The position numbers were made by a program, and so were the translations under genes. From Bacteroidota bacterium (GTDB lineage: Bacteria; Bacteroidota; Bacteroidia; B-17B0; Aurantibacillaceae): a stretch of DNA of 34,202 nt. The stretch is from contig JANYEQ010000107.1 in assembly GCA_025363015.1 (NCBI GenBank), positions 1 to 34,202 on the forward strand. The letters run 5' to 3'. Every line of letters starts with the position of its first letter. Position 1 is the first letter of the stretch. Positions 24,187-32,036 of this stretch are shown one piece after another. The notes beneath the pieces were generated by a model that searched no databases, was not told the origin of the DNA, and saw only the letters and a program-made list of their open reading frames with translations.

Positions 24187-27100
24187 ATGAAAAAAATAAT
24201 AGTAACCTTATTAGTGTTTTTAATGATAAGCACAAAGGCACAACAAGTTGGTGATACCATAGTAGTAAAGGCCTTTAAATATGGCAGTACTGTGCGCGAT
24301 ACGTTAATACAGTTTCCAAACAATAGCCTTACTTACGAAAAAATACTTATGAAATATAATATGCGTTGTAAAAACGCACTAATTTCAAACAGTGGCAGCC
24401 CTAATTTAGGTTGTGGCCAATGGGATTATTCGTGTAATTCATATATAGCCGATTCGAGTAAAGTTGAAAAAGAGTTAAATCTACAGCCAAATTATGTCGT
24501 TTCAAATTTTTCGGGTACTACGTTTAGCTATGTTAGCCAACCCACTTACGATTATTATAATTACAGCCAAACCAATGTTAGTTACAGTATTACTTCCGAA
24601 AGCCAATACACAATTGGTACTGGTAATGTAGCTACCCCCAATTTTTTAAAAGCTAACGAAAAATCGGGCAAGTCACAGCTATTATATACTGCAGCCGAAC
24701 TTAGTTTAGCAGGTTTTACTGCTGGCAACATAAATGGCATGTTACTCAATGTAGCTAATACAGGTGGTACAGTTAATTTTTTTAAAGTAAGTATTCAACA
24801 CACTACATTAACTGCTTTAAATAATGGTACCGTTGTAACTACTGGTTTTACAAATGTGTTTAATAGTAATTATACATTTGTAAATGGTAATAATAAAATT
24901 ATGTTTTATACCCCTTTTGTTTGGGATGGTACAAGCAATGTTATTATTGAGTATTCGTTTACAAATTCTGTTCCAAACACGGCTATTGTTTTTAATGGTG
25001 CTAACACGGCATCTATTACGGGCTTATATGCAAATAATAATTATGCTTTAGATTTATCTAATAATGGTCACGCTATTATAAACACAGCATTAATGGCCAG
25101 TATTAATACCGAAATTACAGTTTCGTTTTGGGCCTACGGTAATGCAGCAATGCTACCAGCCAATACCTCTATTTTGTTTGGTACCCCAACAAATACAACC
25201 ATTCAAGGCTTTAACATTCATTTGCCTTGGAGCGATAGTAAAGTTTATTTTGATTGTGGTAATGCTGGAAGTAATTACGATAGAATTAGTAAAGTAGCGG
25301 GTGCAAATAACCAAGGTGGGCAATGGAATCATTGGGCATTTACTAAAAATGCCAACACGGGCGATATGATAATTTATCTAAATGGCAATTTATGGCTTTT
25401 TAATACCGGTAAAATAAATACCATATCAATTATTAACTTAATACTTGGTAAAAGCAATACACTTACCAATAATTACAAAGGTAAAATTAACGAACTAACC
25501 ATTTGGGATAAGGAATTAAGTTTAACGGATATACAAACTTGGATGAATAAACCCATTACGAATGTACACCCATTTTATAGCAATTTAGTGGCTTATTATA
25601 AAATGAACGAAGGTGGAGGCTTAACCATAAACGATTTTAAAAATAGCTTAACAGCCCCATGTACTAATGTTTTATGGACGTTTGATAGAGGCCATACTCT
25701 AAACCGAATGTTTACCGAAACAATCACTCGCCCAAATATTGTTTTTTTAAGAGGTAGCTATGCACTTACTACCACTACCGTTACAGTAAAAGATTCTATT
25801 CAACATCTTGCAAATACAATTCAAAATTATTCAATTACCTCTAATGCTAGTGTAACACCAATGGCTAATGATGCTGTAAACCTAGTATCAACGGCTAACG
25901 CTTACCAGGCTGTATCTAATATTTATAACGGCGATACTGGCGTTTTAACAGGCACTACCGCCATTGCTTCAACAAGTGTTATTACCATTTCTAACTTAAA
26001 TTATTATAAGCGTTATCCTTATTACAACGAAATCATGTCGTTTGTTACGCCTTATGGTATAGGTTTAGATTTTGGTGCAAAAGGTAAAAGCTGGTATTAC
26101 GATGTAAGCGATTTTGCCCCAATATTAAAAGGTCCAAAACGCTTTTTAATGAGTTTAGGTGGCGAGTATCAAGAACAAATGGATATTGAATTTTGGTTTA
26201 TTGTAGGCACACCCCCTCGTACTGTTTTAGAGTTTAACCAACTATGGCAAGGTGCTGTTAGGCAGGGGCAAGCAGGCATTGCAAGTATTAATAACGATAC
26301 CCGATTTGAACCCTTAAATGTACCTTTATTAAGTAACGCACAAGCATTTAAAGTACGCTCTACTGTTACTGGGCATGGTAGCGAGGGCGAGTTTGGGCAA
26401 AATGGAGGCAACGTTAATCATTACTTTAATGTAAATGGTGGCGCTAACGAATTTGCGTGGCAAATTACTCAAACGTGCTCATCTAGCCCAATTATAGCAC
26501 AAGGTGGCACTTGGATTTACCCTCGACAAGGTTGGTGCCCAGGCCAAGCCTCTTTACTAAAACAAAACGATATTACACCCTATGTTACACCAGGCGCAAC
26601 AGTAACATTAGATTATAATTGTTCAAACCCACAAGTTGCCGCTGGCGATTATAGGTACATTGCCGCCCATCAATTAATAAGCTATGGCGGCGCTAATTTT
26701 ACTACTGATGCTAGTTTAAAAGATGTGCTAATGCCAAGCAATAAAGTATTGTATTCAAAATTTAATCCTATTTGTTCAAACCCAATAATACTTATACAAA
26801 ACACAGGGTCAAGTAATTTAACTAATTTACAAATAGACTATTGGTTAAATAATTCAAGTATAAAACAAACCTATAATTGGACAGGTAATATAGCCTTTAT
26901 GGATACCACACGGGTGGTGCTACCAATTGCAACATTATGGCAAAGTGGCGTACAAACTACAAATAATAGTTTTAATGTAGAGTTAAAAACAGCAAATAAC
27001 ATAACCGACCAATATTTGTATAACAACAAATACAATTCGCCCTTTATTTTGCCCGATGTTGTTACAGGCTCGCTTACAGTAGAGTTTAAAACAAATAATA

Positions 27101-27645
27101 ATCCTACCGAAAATACTTATAAAATTGTTGATGATAACGGAAACATTGTAGCGGGCGCTAGTGCCTTAACAACTGCCAATACCATTTATGCCGATAATTA
27201 TGTATTAAACGGGTGTTATAAATTAATTGTTGAAGATACTGGCGAAGATGGTGTACAATGGTGGGCAAATGCAGCGCAAGGCACTGGTTTTGTGCGATTA
27301 AAAGATGCTTCAGGAACAATAATAAAAACGTTTCAACCCGATTTTGGAAACCGATTTGAGTATAGTTTTACAACGCCAACAGCCTTAGCTATTAAAGAAA
27401 ACGAACTTGCCGCAAGTATCAGTATTTATCCTAACCCAGCACACAATAAGTTTAAACTTACTGGTAGTGATATAGAAAACATAACAATTACTATTGCCGA
27501 TGTTTTGGGTAAAACCATTGAGTTACCTTTTTATAAAGATAAAAATAGTGTTGAGTTTGATTGTAAACTTTTAAAAGCGGGTATATATTTAATATCAATT
27601 ATTAAAGACAACCAAACGGCAACTAAAAAAATTGTTATTTATTAA
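24187..27645 (+). CDS. Secreted PNGase F-like protein with LamG insert and T9SS sorting domain
   Basis: A 1152-residue exported protein. The signal peptide is MKKIIVTLLVFLMISTKAQ. Residues 21 to about 130 look like the N-terminal peptide-N-glycosidase F domain, with GCGQWDYSC at 75-83; D80 may correspond to the catalytic Asp of PNGase F. A jellyroll LamG-type domain occupies about 275-480 (FWAYGNA ... WNHWAFTKN ... YLNGNLW ... LWDKELS-like WDKELS). About 640-860 resembles the PNGase F C-terminal domain (TGHGSEGEFG near 728, GTWIYPRQGWCPGQ near 772). Residues 1080-1152 are a type-A T9SS sorting domain (ISIYPNPAHNKFKL, ending KKIVIY). It should be released or surface-anchored by T9SS. Removal of N-glycans from host or prey glycoproteins is the family activity; whether this member is active is unproven. 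Confidence 0.85.
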   Translation: MKKIIVTLLVFLMISTKAQQVGDTIVVKAFKYGSTVRDTLIQFPNNSLTYEKILMKYNMRCKNALISNSGSPNLGCGQWDYSCNSYIADSSKVEKELNLQPNYVVSNFSGTTFSYVSQPTYDYYNYSQTNVSYSITSESQYTIGTGNVATPNFLKANEKSGKSQLLYTAAELSLAGFTAGNINGMLLNVANTGGTVNFFKVSIQHTTLTALNNGTVVTTGFTNVFNSNYTFVNGNNKIMFYTPFVWDGTSNVIIEYSFTNSVPNTAIVFNGANTASITGLYANNNYALDLSNNGHAIINTALMASINTEITVSFWAYGNAAMLPANTSILFGTPTNTTIQGFNIHLPWSDSKVYFDCGNAGSNYDRISKVAGANNQGGQWNHWAFTKNANTGDMIIYLNGNLWLFNTGKINTISIINLILGKSNTLTNNYKGKINELTIWDKELSLTDIQTWMNKPITNVHPFYSNLVAYYKMNEGGGLTINDFKNSLTAPCTNVLWTFDRGHTLNRMFTETITRPNIVFLRGSYALTTTTVTVKDSIQHLANTIQNYSITSNASVTPMANDAVNLVSTANAYQAVSNIYNGDTGVLTGTTAIASTSVITISNLNYYKRYPYYNEIMSFVTPYGIGLDFGAKGKSWYYDVSDFAPILKGPKRFLMSLGGEYQEQMDIEFWFIVGTPPRTVLEFNQLWQGAVRQGQAGIASINNDTRFEPLNVPLLSNAQAFKVRSTVTGHGSEGEFGQNGGNVNHYFNVNGGANEFAWQITQTCSSSPIIAQGGTWIYPRQGWCPGQASLLKQNDITPYVTPGATVTLDYNCSNPQVAAGDYRYIAAHQLISYGGANFTTDASLKDVLMPSNKVLYSKFNPICSNPIILIQNTGSSNLTNLQIDYWLNNSSIKQTYNWTGNIAFMDTTRVVLPIATLWQSGVQTTNNSFNVELKTANNITDQYLYNNKYNSPFILPDVVTGSLTVEFKTNNNPTENTYKIVDDNGNIVAGASALTTANTIYADNYVLNGCYKLIVEDTGEDGVQWWANAAQGTGFVRLKDASGTIIKTFQPDFGNRFEYSFTTPTALAIKENELAASISIYPNPAHNKFKLTGSDIENITITIADVLGKTIELPFYKDKNSVEFDCKLLKAGIYLISIIKDNQTATKKIVIY

Positions 27646-27660
27646 TAGATTTAATTTTTT

Positions 27661-28647
27661 TTAAAACAACGGCAACACCGGTTTGTTTTGTAAAATAGAT
27701 TCTATTTTTTCAGTTACTTCTAGTGTTAGTAATGGTAATACTTCTAAGGCGGTAATGGTTTCTGTTAACTGCTCGGGTTTACTAGCGCCTAAAATAGCTG
27801 TACTTACATTTGGGTTTTTTACACACCAAGCTATTGCTAGTTTTGATAGGCTTGTGCCTAACTCTTTAGCTAAACCATTTAATTGTTTAGTTTTTTCAAT
27901 ACGTGTTTCATCGCCCAACGTGCGCTCTTTTAACCAATCCATCCCTTCAATATGTAAACGATTATCGGTTGGCATTTCATCAGCATACTTGCCTGTTAAT
28001 AAGCCACTGGCTAAGGGGCTCCAAATGGTAGTGCCTAAGCCAAAATCCCTAAACAGTAATAAATAATCTTTTTCTAATTTGGTACGTTCAAACATATTGT
28101 ATTGTGGCTGTTCCATAGTTGGGCCAATTAAACGGTTGCGTTCGGCAAATACAAAGGCTTGCATAATCTCGTCGTTTGCCCACTCGCTAGTGCCCCAATA
28201 TAAAATTTTACCTTGTTGTATTAAGGTATTCATTGCTAAAACGGTTTCTTCAATGGGGGTATTTTTATCAGGGCGGTGGCAATAAAATAAGTCAACATAA
28301 TCTACTTGCAAACGCTGTAAGGCAGCGTTACACCCTTCTATAATGTGTTTACGCGATAGGCCAGTTTGGTTGGGTTTTCCATCTTCGTAACCAAAATAAA
28401 CTTTGCTACTAAGGCAATACGAGCTGCGGCTCCAGCCTTTCTTTTTTAAAATTTCGCCCATTACGGTTTCTGATTTACCGCGCGCATATACTTCGGCATT
28501 ATCAAAAAAATTAACACCGTTATCGTAAGCAATGGTCATTAATTGTTCGGCGGTGTTATCGCCAATTTGTTTACCAAACGTAACCCAACTGCCAAAACTT
28601 AATACGCTAACCTGTAATCCCGATTTTCCTAATCTTCTATATTCCAT
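27661..28647 (-). CDS. Aldo/keto reductase, potassium-channel beta-subunit-like
   Basis: A 328-residue cytosolic NADPH-dependent (beta/alpha)8-barrel oxidoreductase. The catalytic tetrad is complete: D49 and Y54 (FFDNAEVYARGKSE), K82 (SSKVYFG) and H124 (YCHRPD). The YARGKSE segment and the family-wide C-terminal AILGASKPEQL cofactor loop place it in the AKR6/Kv-beta-like group, which includes bacterial YghZ, active on methylglyoxal-type aldehydes. The physiological substrate is not predictable. It follows the cytochrome-like lipoprotein gene on the same strand with an 11-base gap, so the two are probably one transcript, though a functional link is not obvious. It is convergent with the PNGase F-like gene, with only 15 bases between the stops. 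Confidence 0.95.
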   Translation of the reverse strand: MEYRRLGKSGLQVSVLSFGSWVTFGKQIGDNTAEQLMTIAYDNGVNFFDNAEVYARGKSETVMGEILKKKGWSRSSYCLSSKVYFGYEDGKPNQTGLSRKHIIEGCNAALQRLQVDYVDLFYCHRPDKNTPIEETVLAMNTLIQQGKILYWGTSEWANDEIMQAFVFAERNRLIGPTMEQPQYNMFERTKLEKDYLLLFRDFGLGTTIWSPLASGLLTGKYADEMPTDNRLHIEGMDWLKERTLGDETRIEKTKQLNGLAKELGTSLSKLAIAWCVKNPNVSTAILGASKPEQLTETITALEVLPLLTLEVTEKIESILQNKPVLPLF

Positions 28648-28658
28648 ATTTTTTTGTT

Positions 28659-28964
28659 TTAATTTTCAGGGTAACCTGCGTCTACCCAACATTGTATTTT
28701 GTTTAATTGATCGGTTGATAATGAATTGCCCTTGGGCATTGATTTATTTGTAATAACCTCTGTTTTAAAAGCCCCACTGTTTAAAATACTTTTAATGCCT
28801 GTGTAACTGGAGTAATTAGGGTGACAATTACTACTTGTACACGAATTATTTAGAATAGTTTTAATGTTTGAATTATAAGTAGATGTTGTGCCATCGCACT
28901 TGGGCGTTACCTTTTTTTTACACGAATAAAAAAATATTATTACTAATAACACTAAAAAACGCAT
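28659..28964 (-). CDS. Small lipoprotein with cytochrome c-like CX4CH motif
   Basis: A 101-residue protein with a very short lipoprotein signal (MRFLVLLVIIFFYSC, lipid cysteine 15). The mature part holds one candidate haem site with four residues between the cysteines: C42-TSSN-C47-H48. A possible axial methionine, M76 (SMPKG), is followed by the LSTDQLNKIQCWVDAGYP helix, which matches the C-terminal helix of small class I cytochromes (usually MPPG..LS..Q...I..WI..G.P). CX4CH variants of this kind occur in Bacteroidota c-type proteins. It would be an electron carrier or sensor anchored in the envelope. It has no redox-chain neighbour; the next gene is an aldo/keto reductase 11 bases away. Haem binding is inferred. 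Confidence 0.8.
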   Translation of the reverse strand: MRFLVLLVIIFFYSCKKKVTPKCDGTTSTYNSNIKTILNNSCTSSNCHPNYSSYTGIKSILNSGAFKTEVITNKSMPKGNSLSTDQLNKIQCWVDAGYPEN

Positions 28965-28968
28965 ACCC

Positions 28969-28976
28969 CAAAGGTA
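28969..28976 (-). promoter_or_regulatory. -7 box very close to the cytochrome-like gene start
   Basis: TACCTTTG on the minus strand fits TAnnTTTG but ends only 4 bases before the ATG. If used, transcription would start at or inside the start codon, giving a leaderless mRNA. Confidence 0.4.
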
Positions 28977-29155
28977 GTTTTTTATAGCTAATTAATTATT
29001 AAAATGTAAAAAACGAATACAGTATTAAAAACACCAAATTTAGACTACTCACCACTTAAATAGTGCAGTTTACCGAATAGTTATGTTTGTATAGCTAATA
29101 TTAACTTACTTACTTTTTGTTTTTTATTAAAATATTAAATTTTTAGCGGTTTAAA

Positions 29156-30298
29156 ATGAGTTTGAGCGGTAAAAAAATATATCAAATTTGCACAAGGTGT
29201 GTGATGGATACTTCCGATCCTGACATTACATTTAACCAAAAAGGTGAGTGTAACCATTGTACAGAGTATTTAACCAAGCGCATTCAACACAATTATCAAG
29301 GTGCAAAAAGCGATGTTGTATTTAAGCAATTAATTTCTAAAATAAAGCAGGCTGGTAAAGGTATAAAATACGATTGCGTTGTTGGATTAAGCGGTGGTGT
29401 GGATAGTAGCTATGTGGCAAGTATTTGTAAAAAAAATGGTTTAAGGGTTTTAGGTGTGCATGTAGATAATGGTTGGAACTCAGAGCAATCTATTTTAAAC
29501 ATTAAAAACGTTACGCAAACATTAAATATAGATTATGAAAGTTATGTGTTAGATTGGGAAGAGTTTAAAAATATACAATTAGCTTTTTTAAAAGCTAGCA
29601 CCCCCGAAGCCGAAACCCCAACGGATATAGCACTTTTAGCAGCACTGCACATAGTGGCAAATAAATATAACGTAAAACACATTATTAGTGGGGGTAATTT
29701 AGCCGCCGAAGGCATATTACCCAAACATTGGCATTACGATGCAAAAGACAAAAAATACTTTAATTATATATTAAAAACATTTGGAACAGGAACGGTTAAA
29801 ACCTTTCCGTTTTTTGGCTTTACTACCGAAATATATTATAAACTCATTAAAAAAATTAAAATTATTTATATTTTAAATTATGTGCCTTACATTAGAAATA
29901 ATGTAATAGATGAATTAAAAAAAGAGTTTAATTGGCAATGCTATGGCACTAAACATCACGAATCTATTTACACCAAATTTATTCAATCGTATTATTTATA
30001 TAAAAAATTTGGTATTGATTATAGGCGAGCCACGTTTTCAACCCAAATTTGCACAGGCGAATTAAGCCGCCAATACGCTTTAAAATTATTAGAAACGTTG
30101 CCTTATAACCAACAAAATTATAAAACCGACACGGAGGTTATTAATAAAAAATTAGGCATTTCCAAACATCAATTTAACGATTTAATAAACTTACCACCCA
30201 AATGGTATAGCCATTACCCCAACCAGCAAAAAACATTAAAATTTATTTATAATAGCTACCGCAAATTATTTAAAAAAGAAAAGTTAGGTAACTTTTAA
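29156..30298 (+). CDS. N-acetyl-sugar amidotransferase (WbpG/PseA-like)
   Basis: A 380-residue cytosolic PP-loop ATP pyrophosphatase of the N-acetyl sugar amidotransferase family. Such enzymes (WbpG, and relatives in legionaminic and pseudaminic acid pathways) convert an acetamido group on a nucleotide sugar to an acetamidino group. The N-terminal pairs CTRC (12-15) and CNHC (32-35) form a zinc-ribbon; the ATP loop is SGGVDSS at 79-85. ISGGNLAAEG (near 180) and QCYGTKHHES (near 262) are family blocks, with CTGELSR near 315. WbpG normally receives ammonia from HisH/HisF-like partners, which are absent here. The gene stands alone, starts after a 191-base AT-rich gap, and nearly touches the convergent glyS gene. 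Confidence 0.9.
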   Translation: MSLSGKKIYQICTRCVMDTSDPDITFNQKGECNHCTEYLTKRIQHNYQGAKSDVVFKQLISKIKQAGKGIKYDCVVGLSGGVDSSYVASICKKNGLRVLGVHVDNGWNSEQSILNIKNVTQTLNIDYESYVLDWEEFKNIQLAFLKASTPEAETPTDIALLAALHIVANKYNVKHIISGGNLAAEGILPKHWHYDAKDKKYFNYILKTFGTGTVKTFPFFGFTTEIYYKLIKKIKIIYILNYVPYIRNNVIDELKKEFNWQCYGTKHHESIYTKFIQSYYLYKKFGIDYRRATFSTQICTGELSRQYALKLLETLPYNQQNYKTDTEVINKKLGISKHQFNDLINLPPKWYSHYPNQQKTLKFIYNSYRKLFKKEKLGNF

Positions 30299-30300
30299 CG

Positions 30301-31842
30301 TTACAAGCTCTTTAGCAAACTTTTAATACTTACACGCTCCTCTAAAAAAGTGTAAATAGCAGTAATATTCATACGTTCTTGCAACATGGTATCTCTATTA
30401 CGAATGGTAACGGTGTTGTCTTCTAAACTTTGATGATCAACGGTTACACAGTAGGGTGTGCCAATGGCATCTTGCCTACGGTAACGTTTACCAACAGTAT
30501 CTTTTTCATCGTAAGTAACGTTAAAATCAAATTTTAAAGTATTAATTATTTTTTCGGCCAATTCGGGCAAACCATCTTTTTTAACCAATGGAAACACCGC
30601 TACTTTTATGGGCGCTAAAGCGGGGGGCAAACTTAAAACAGTGCGGGTATCGCCACCTTCAAGCGTTTCTTCTTTTAAGGCCGATGATAAAATGGATAAA
30701 AACAACCTATCCAAACCAACGCTAGTTTCTACCACATAAGGCACATAGCTTTCGTTTTTCTCCACATCAAAATACTGTAATTTTTTACCGCTAAATTGTT
30801 CGTGTTGTTTTAAATCATAATCCGTACGGCTGTGTATGCCTTCTAATTCTTTAAATCCAAACGGAAACTGAAATTCAATATCGCATGCGGCATTAGCATA
30901 ATGTGCTAGTTTTAAATGGTCGTGAAATTTATAATGCTCCTTACCCAGGCCTAAACTTAAATGCCAGTTCAGTCGTTTTGTTTTCCACTCTTCGTAATAC
31001 TGCATTTCGGTGCCTGGTTTTACAAAAAACTGCATTTCCATTTGTTCAAACTCACGCATTCTAAAAATAAATTGGCGAGCTACAATTTCGTTTCTAAACG
31101 CCTTGCCTGTTTGGGCAATACCAAAGGGCAACTTCATACGCCCTGTTTTTTGCACGTTGAGGTAGTTTACAAAAATATCTTGTGCGGTTTCGGGGCGAAG
31201 ATAAATGATATTACTTTCGTCGGTTACCGCACCGGTACTGGTGCTAAACATGAGGTTAAATTGGCGCACATCTGTCCAGTTTTTAGTACCACTTACGGGG
31301 CATACAATTTCTAAATCAACAATAAGTTGTTTTACTTCGGCTAAATCACCAGCATTTAAGGCGGTTTTAAAGCGATTATTAATATCGTTTATTTTTATTT
31401 GGTATTCTAAAACGCGTGCGTTGGTGCTTCTAAACATGGCTTCGTCAAAACCCTCAAAACGTTTTTTTGCTTTATCAACTTCTTTTTCAATTTTATCTTC
31501 AATTTTAGCAACATGTTCTTCAATTAACACATCGGCGCGGTAGCGTTTTTTACTATCTTTATTGTCTATTAAAGGGTCGTTAAAGGCATCTACGTGTCCG
31601 CTTGCTTTCCAGGTAGTGGGGTGCATAAAAATACTGGCGTCAATACCAACAATGTTGTCGTTAAGTTGCACCATGGCTTTCCACCAATACTCGCGAATGT
31701 TTTTCTTTAATTCGGCACCATTTTGGCCATAATCGTATACTGCGCTTAAACCGTCGTAAATTTCGCTACTCTGAAAAATATAACCATACTCTTTACAATG
31801 CGAAATAACGTTTTTAAAAAAATCTTCGGGTTTAATGGCCAT
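30301..31842 (-). CDS. glyS: Glycine--tRNA ligase, homodimeric class II
   Basis: Attaches glycine to tRNA-Gly in the cytosol. It is the single-chain (alpha2, eukaryote/Bacteroidota-type) enzyme, 513 residues, not the alpha/beta tetramer. Features: the SSEIYDGLSAVYDYGQNGAELK start, the LRPETAQDIFVNY motif near residue 222, class II motif 2 at FRNEIVARQFIFRMREF near 255-270, and motif 3 at ETSVGLDRLFLSIL near 370. The C-terminal anticodon-binding domain starts around 415 (APIKVAVFPLV) and ends with the short helix VSIKSLLKSL. A good promoter (31862-31894) precedes the ATG. The stop lies 2 bases from that of the convergent amidotransferase. The identification is secure. Confidence 0.97.
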   Translation of the reverse strand: MAIKPEDFFKNVISHCKEYGYIFQSSEIYDGLSAVYDYGQNGAELKKNIREYWWKAMVQLNDNIVGIDASIFMHPTTWKASGHVDAFNDPLIDNKDSKKRYRADVLIEEHVAKIEDKIEKEVDKAKKRFEGFDEAMFRSTNARVLEYQIKINDINNRFKTALNAGDLAEVKQLIVDLEIVCPVSGTKNWTDVRQFNLMFSTSTGAVTDESNIIYLRPETAQDIFVNYLNVQKTGRMKLPFGIAQTGKAFRNEIVARQFIFRMREFEQMEMQFFVKPGTEMQYYEEWKTKRLNWHLSLGLGKEHYKFHDHLKLAHYANAACDIEFQFPFGFKELEGIHSRTDYDLKQHEQFSGKKLQYFDVEKNESYVPYVVETSVGLDRLFLSILSSALKEETLEGGDTRTVLSLPPALAPIKVAVFPLVKKDGLPELAEKIINTLKFDFNVTYDEKDTVGKRYRRQDAIGTPYCVTVDHQSLEDNTVTIRNRDTMLQERMNITAIYTFLEERVSIKSLLKSL

Positions 31843-31861
31843 AATTACATATTTAAAAAAA

Positions 31862-31894
31862 CAAAAATAACTATTTTTTTATATTCGCTACCAA
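31862..31894 (-). promoter_or_regulatory. Promoter of glyS
   Basis: On the minus strand TTG (31892-31894) and TATTTTTG (31862-31869) are 22 bases apart; the -7 box ends 19 bases before the ATG at 31842. Confidence 0.6.
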
Positions 31895-31981
31895 CAATGC
31901 TGTAGCTTGCAATTAGCCTGCTAATTTAACCTCACTATTTTACCACTTAAATAAAATATACAGCTTTTTTAAAATAAAAAC

Positions 31982-32011
31982 TTTGTATTATAAATAATTT
32001 TTTTACTTTTG
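31982..32011 (+). promoter_or_regulatory. Promoter of the OmpA/TPR lipoprotein gene
   Basis: TTTG (31982-31985), an 18-base spacer and TACTTTTG (32004-32011), the best -33/-7 match in the window. The ATG is 26 bases past the -7 box. Confidence 0.75.
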
Positions 32012-32036
32012 ATACCTTATTAATAAAAACTTAAAG

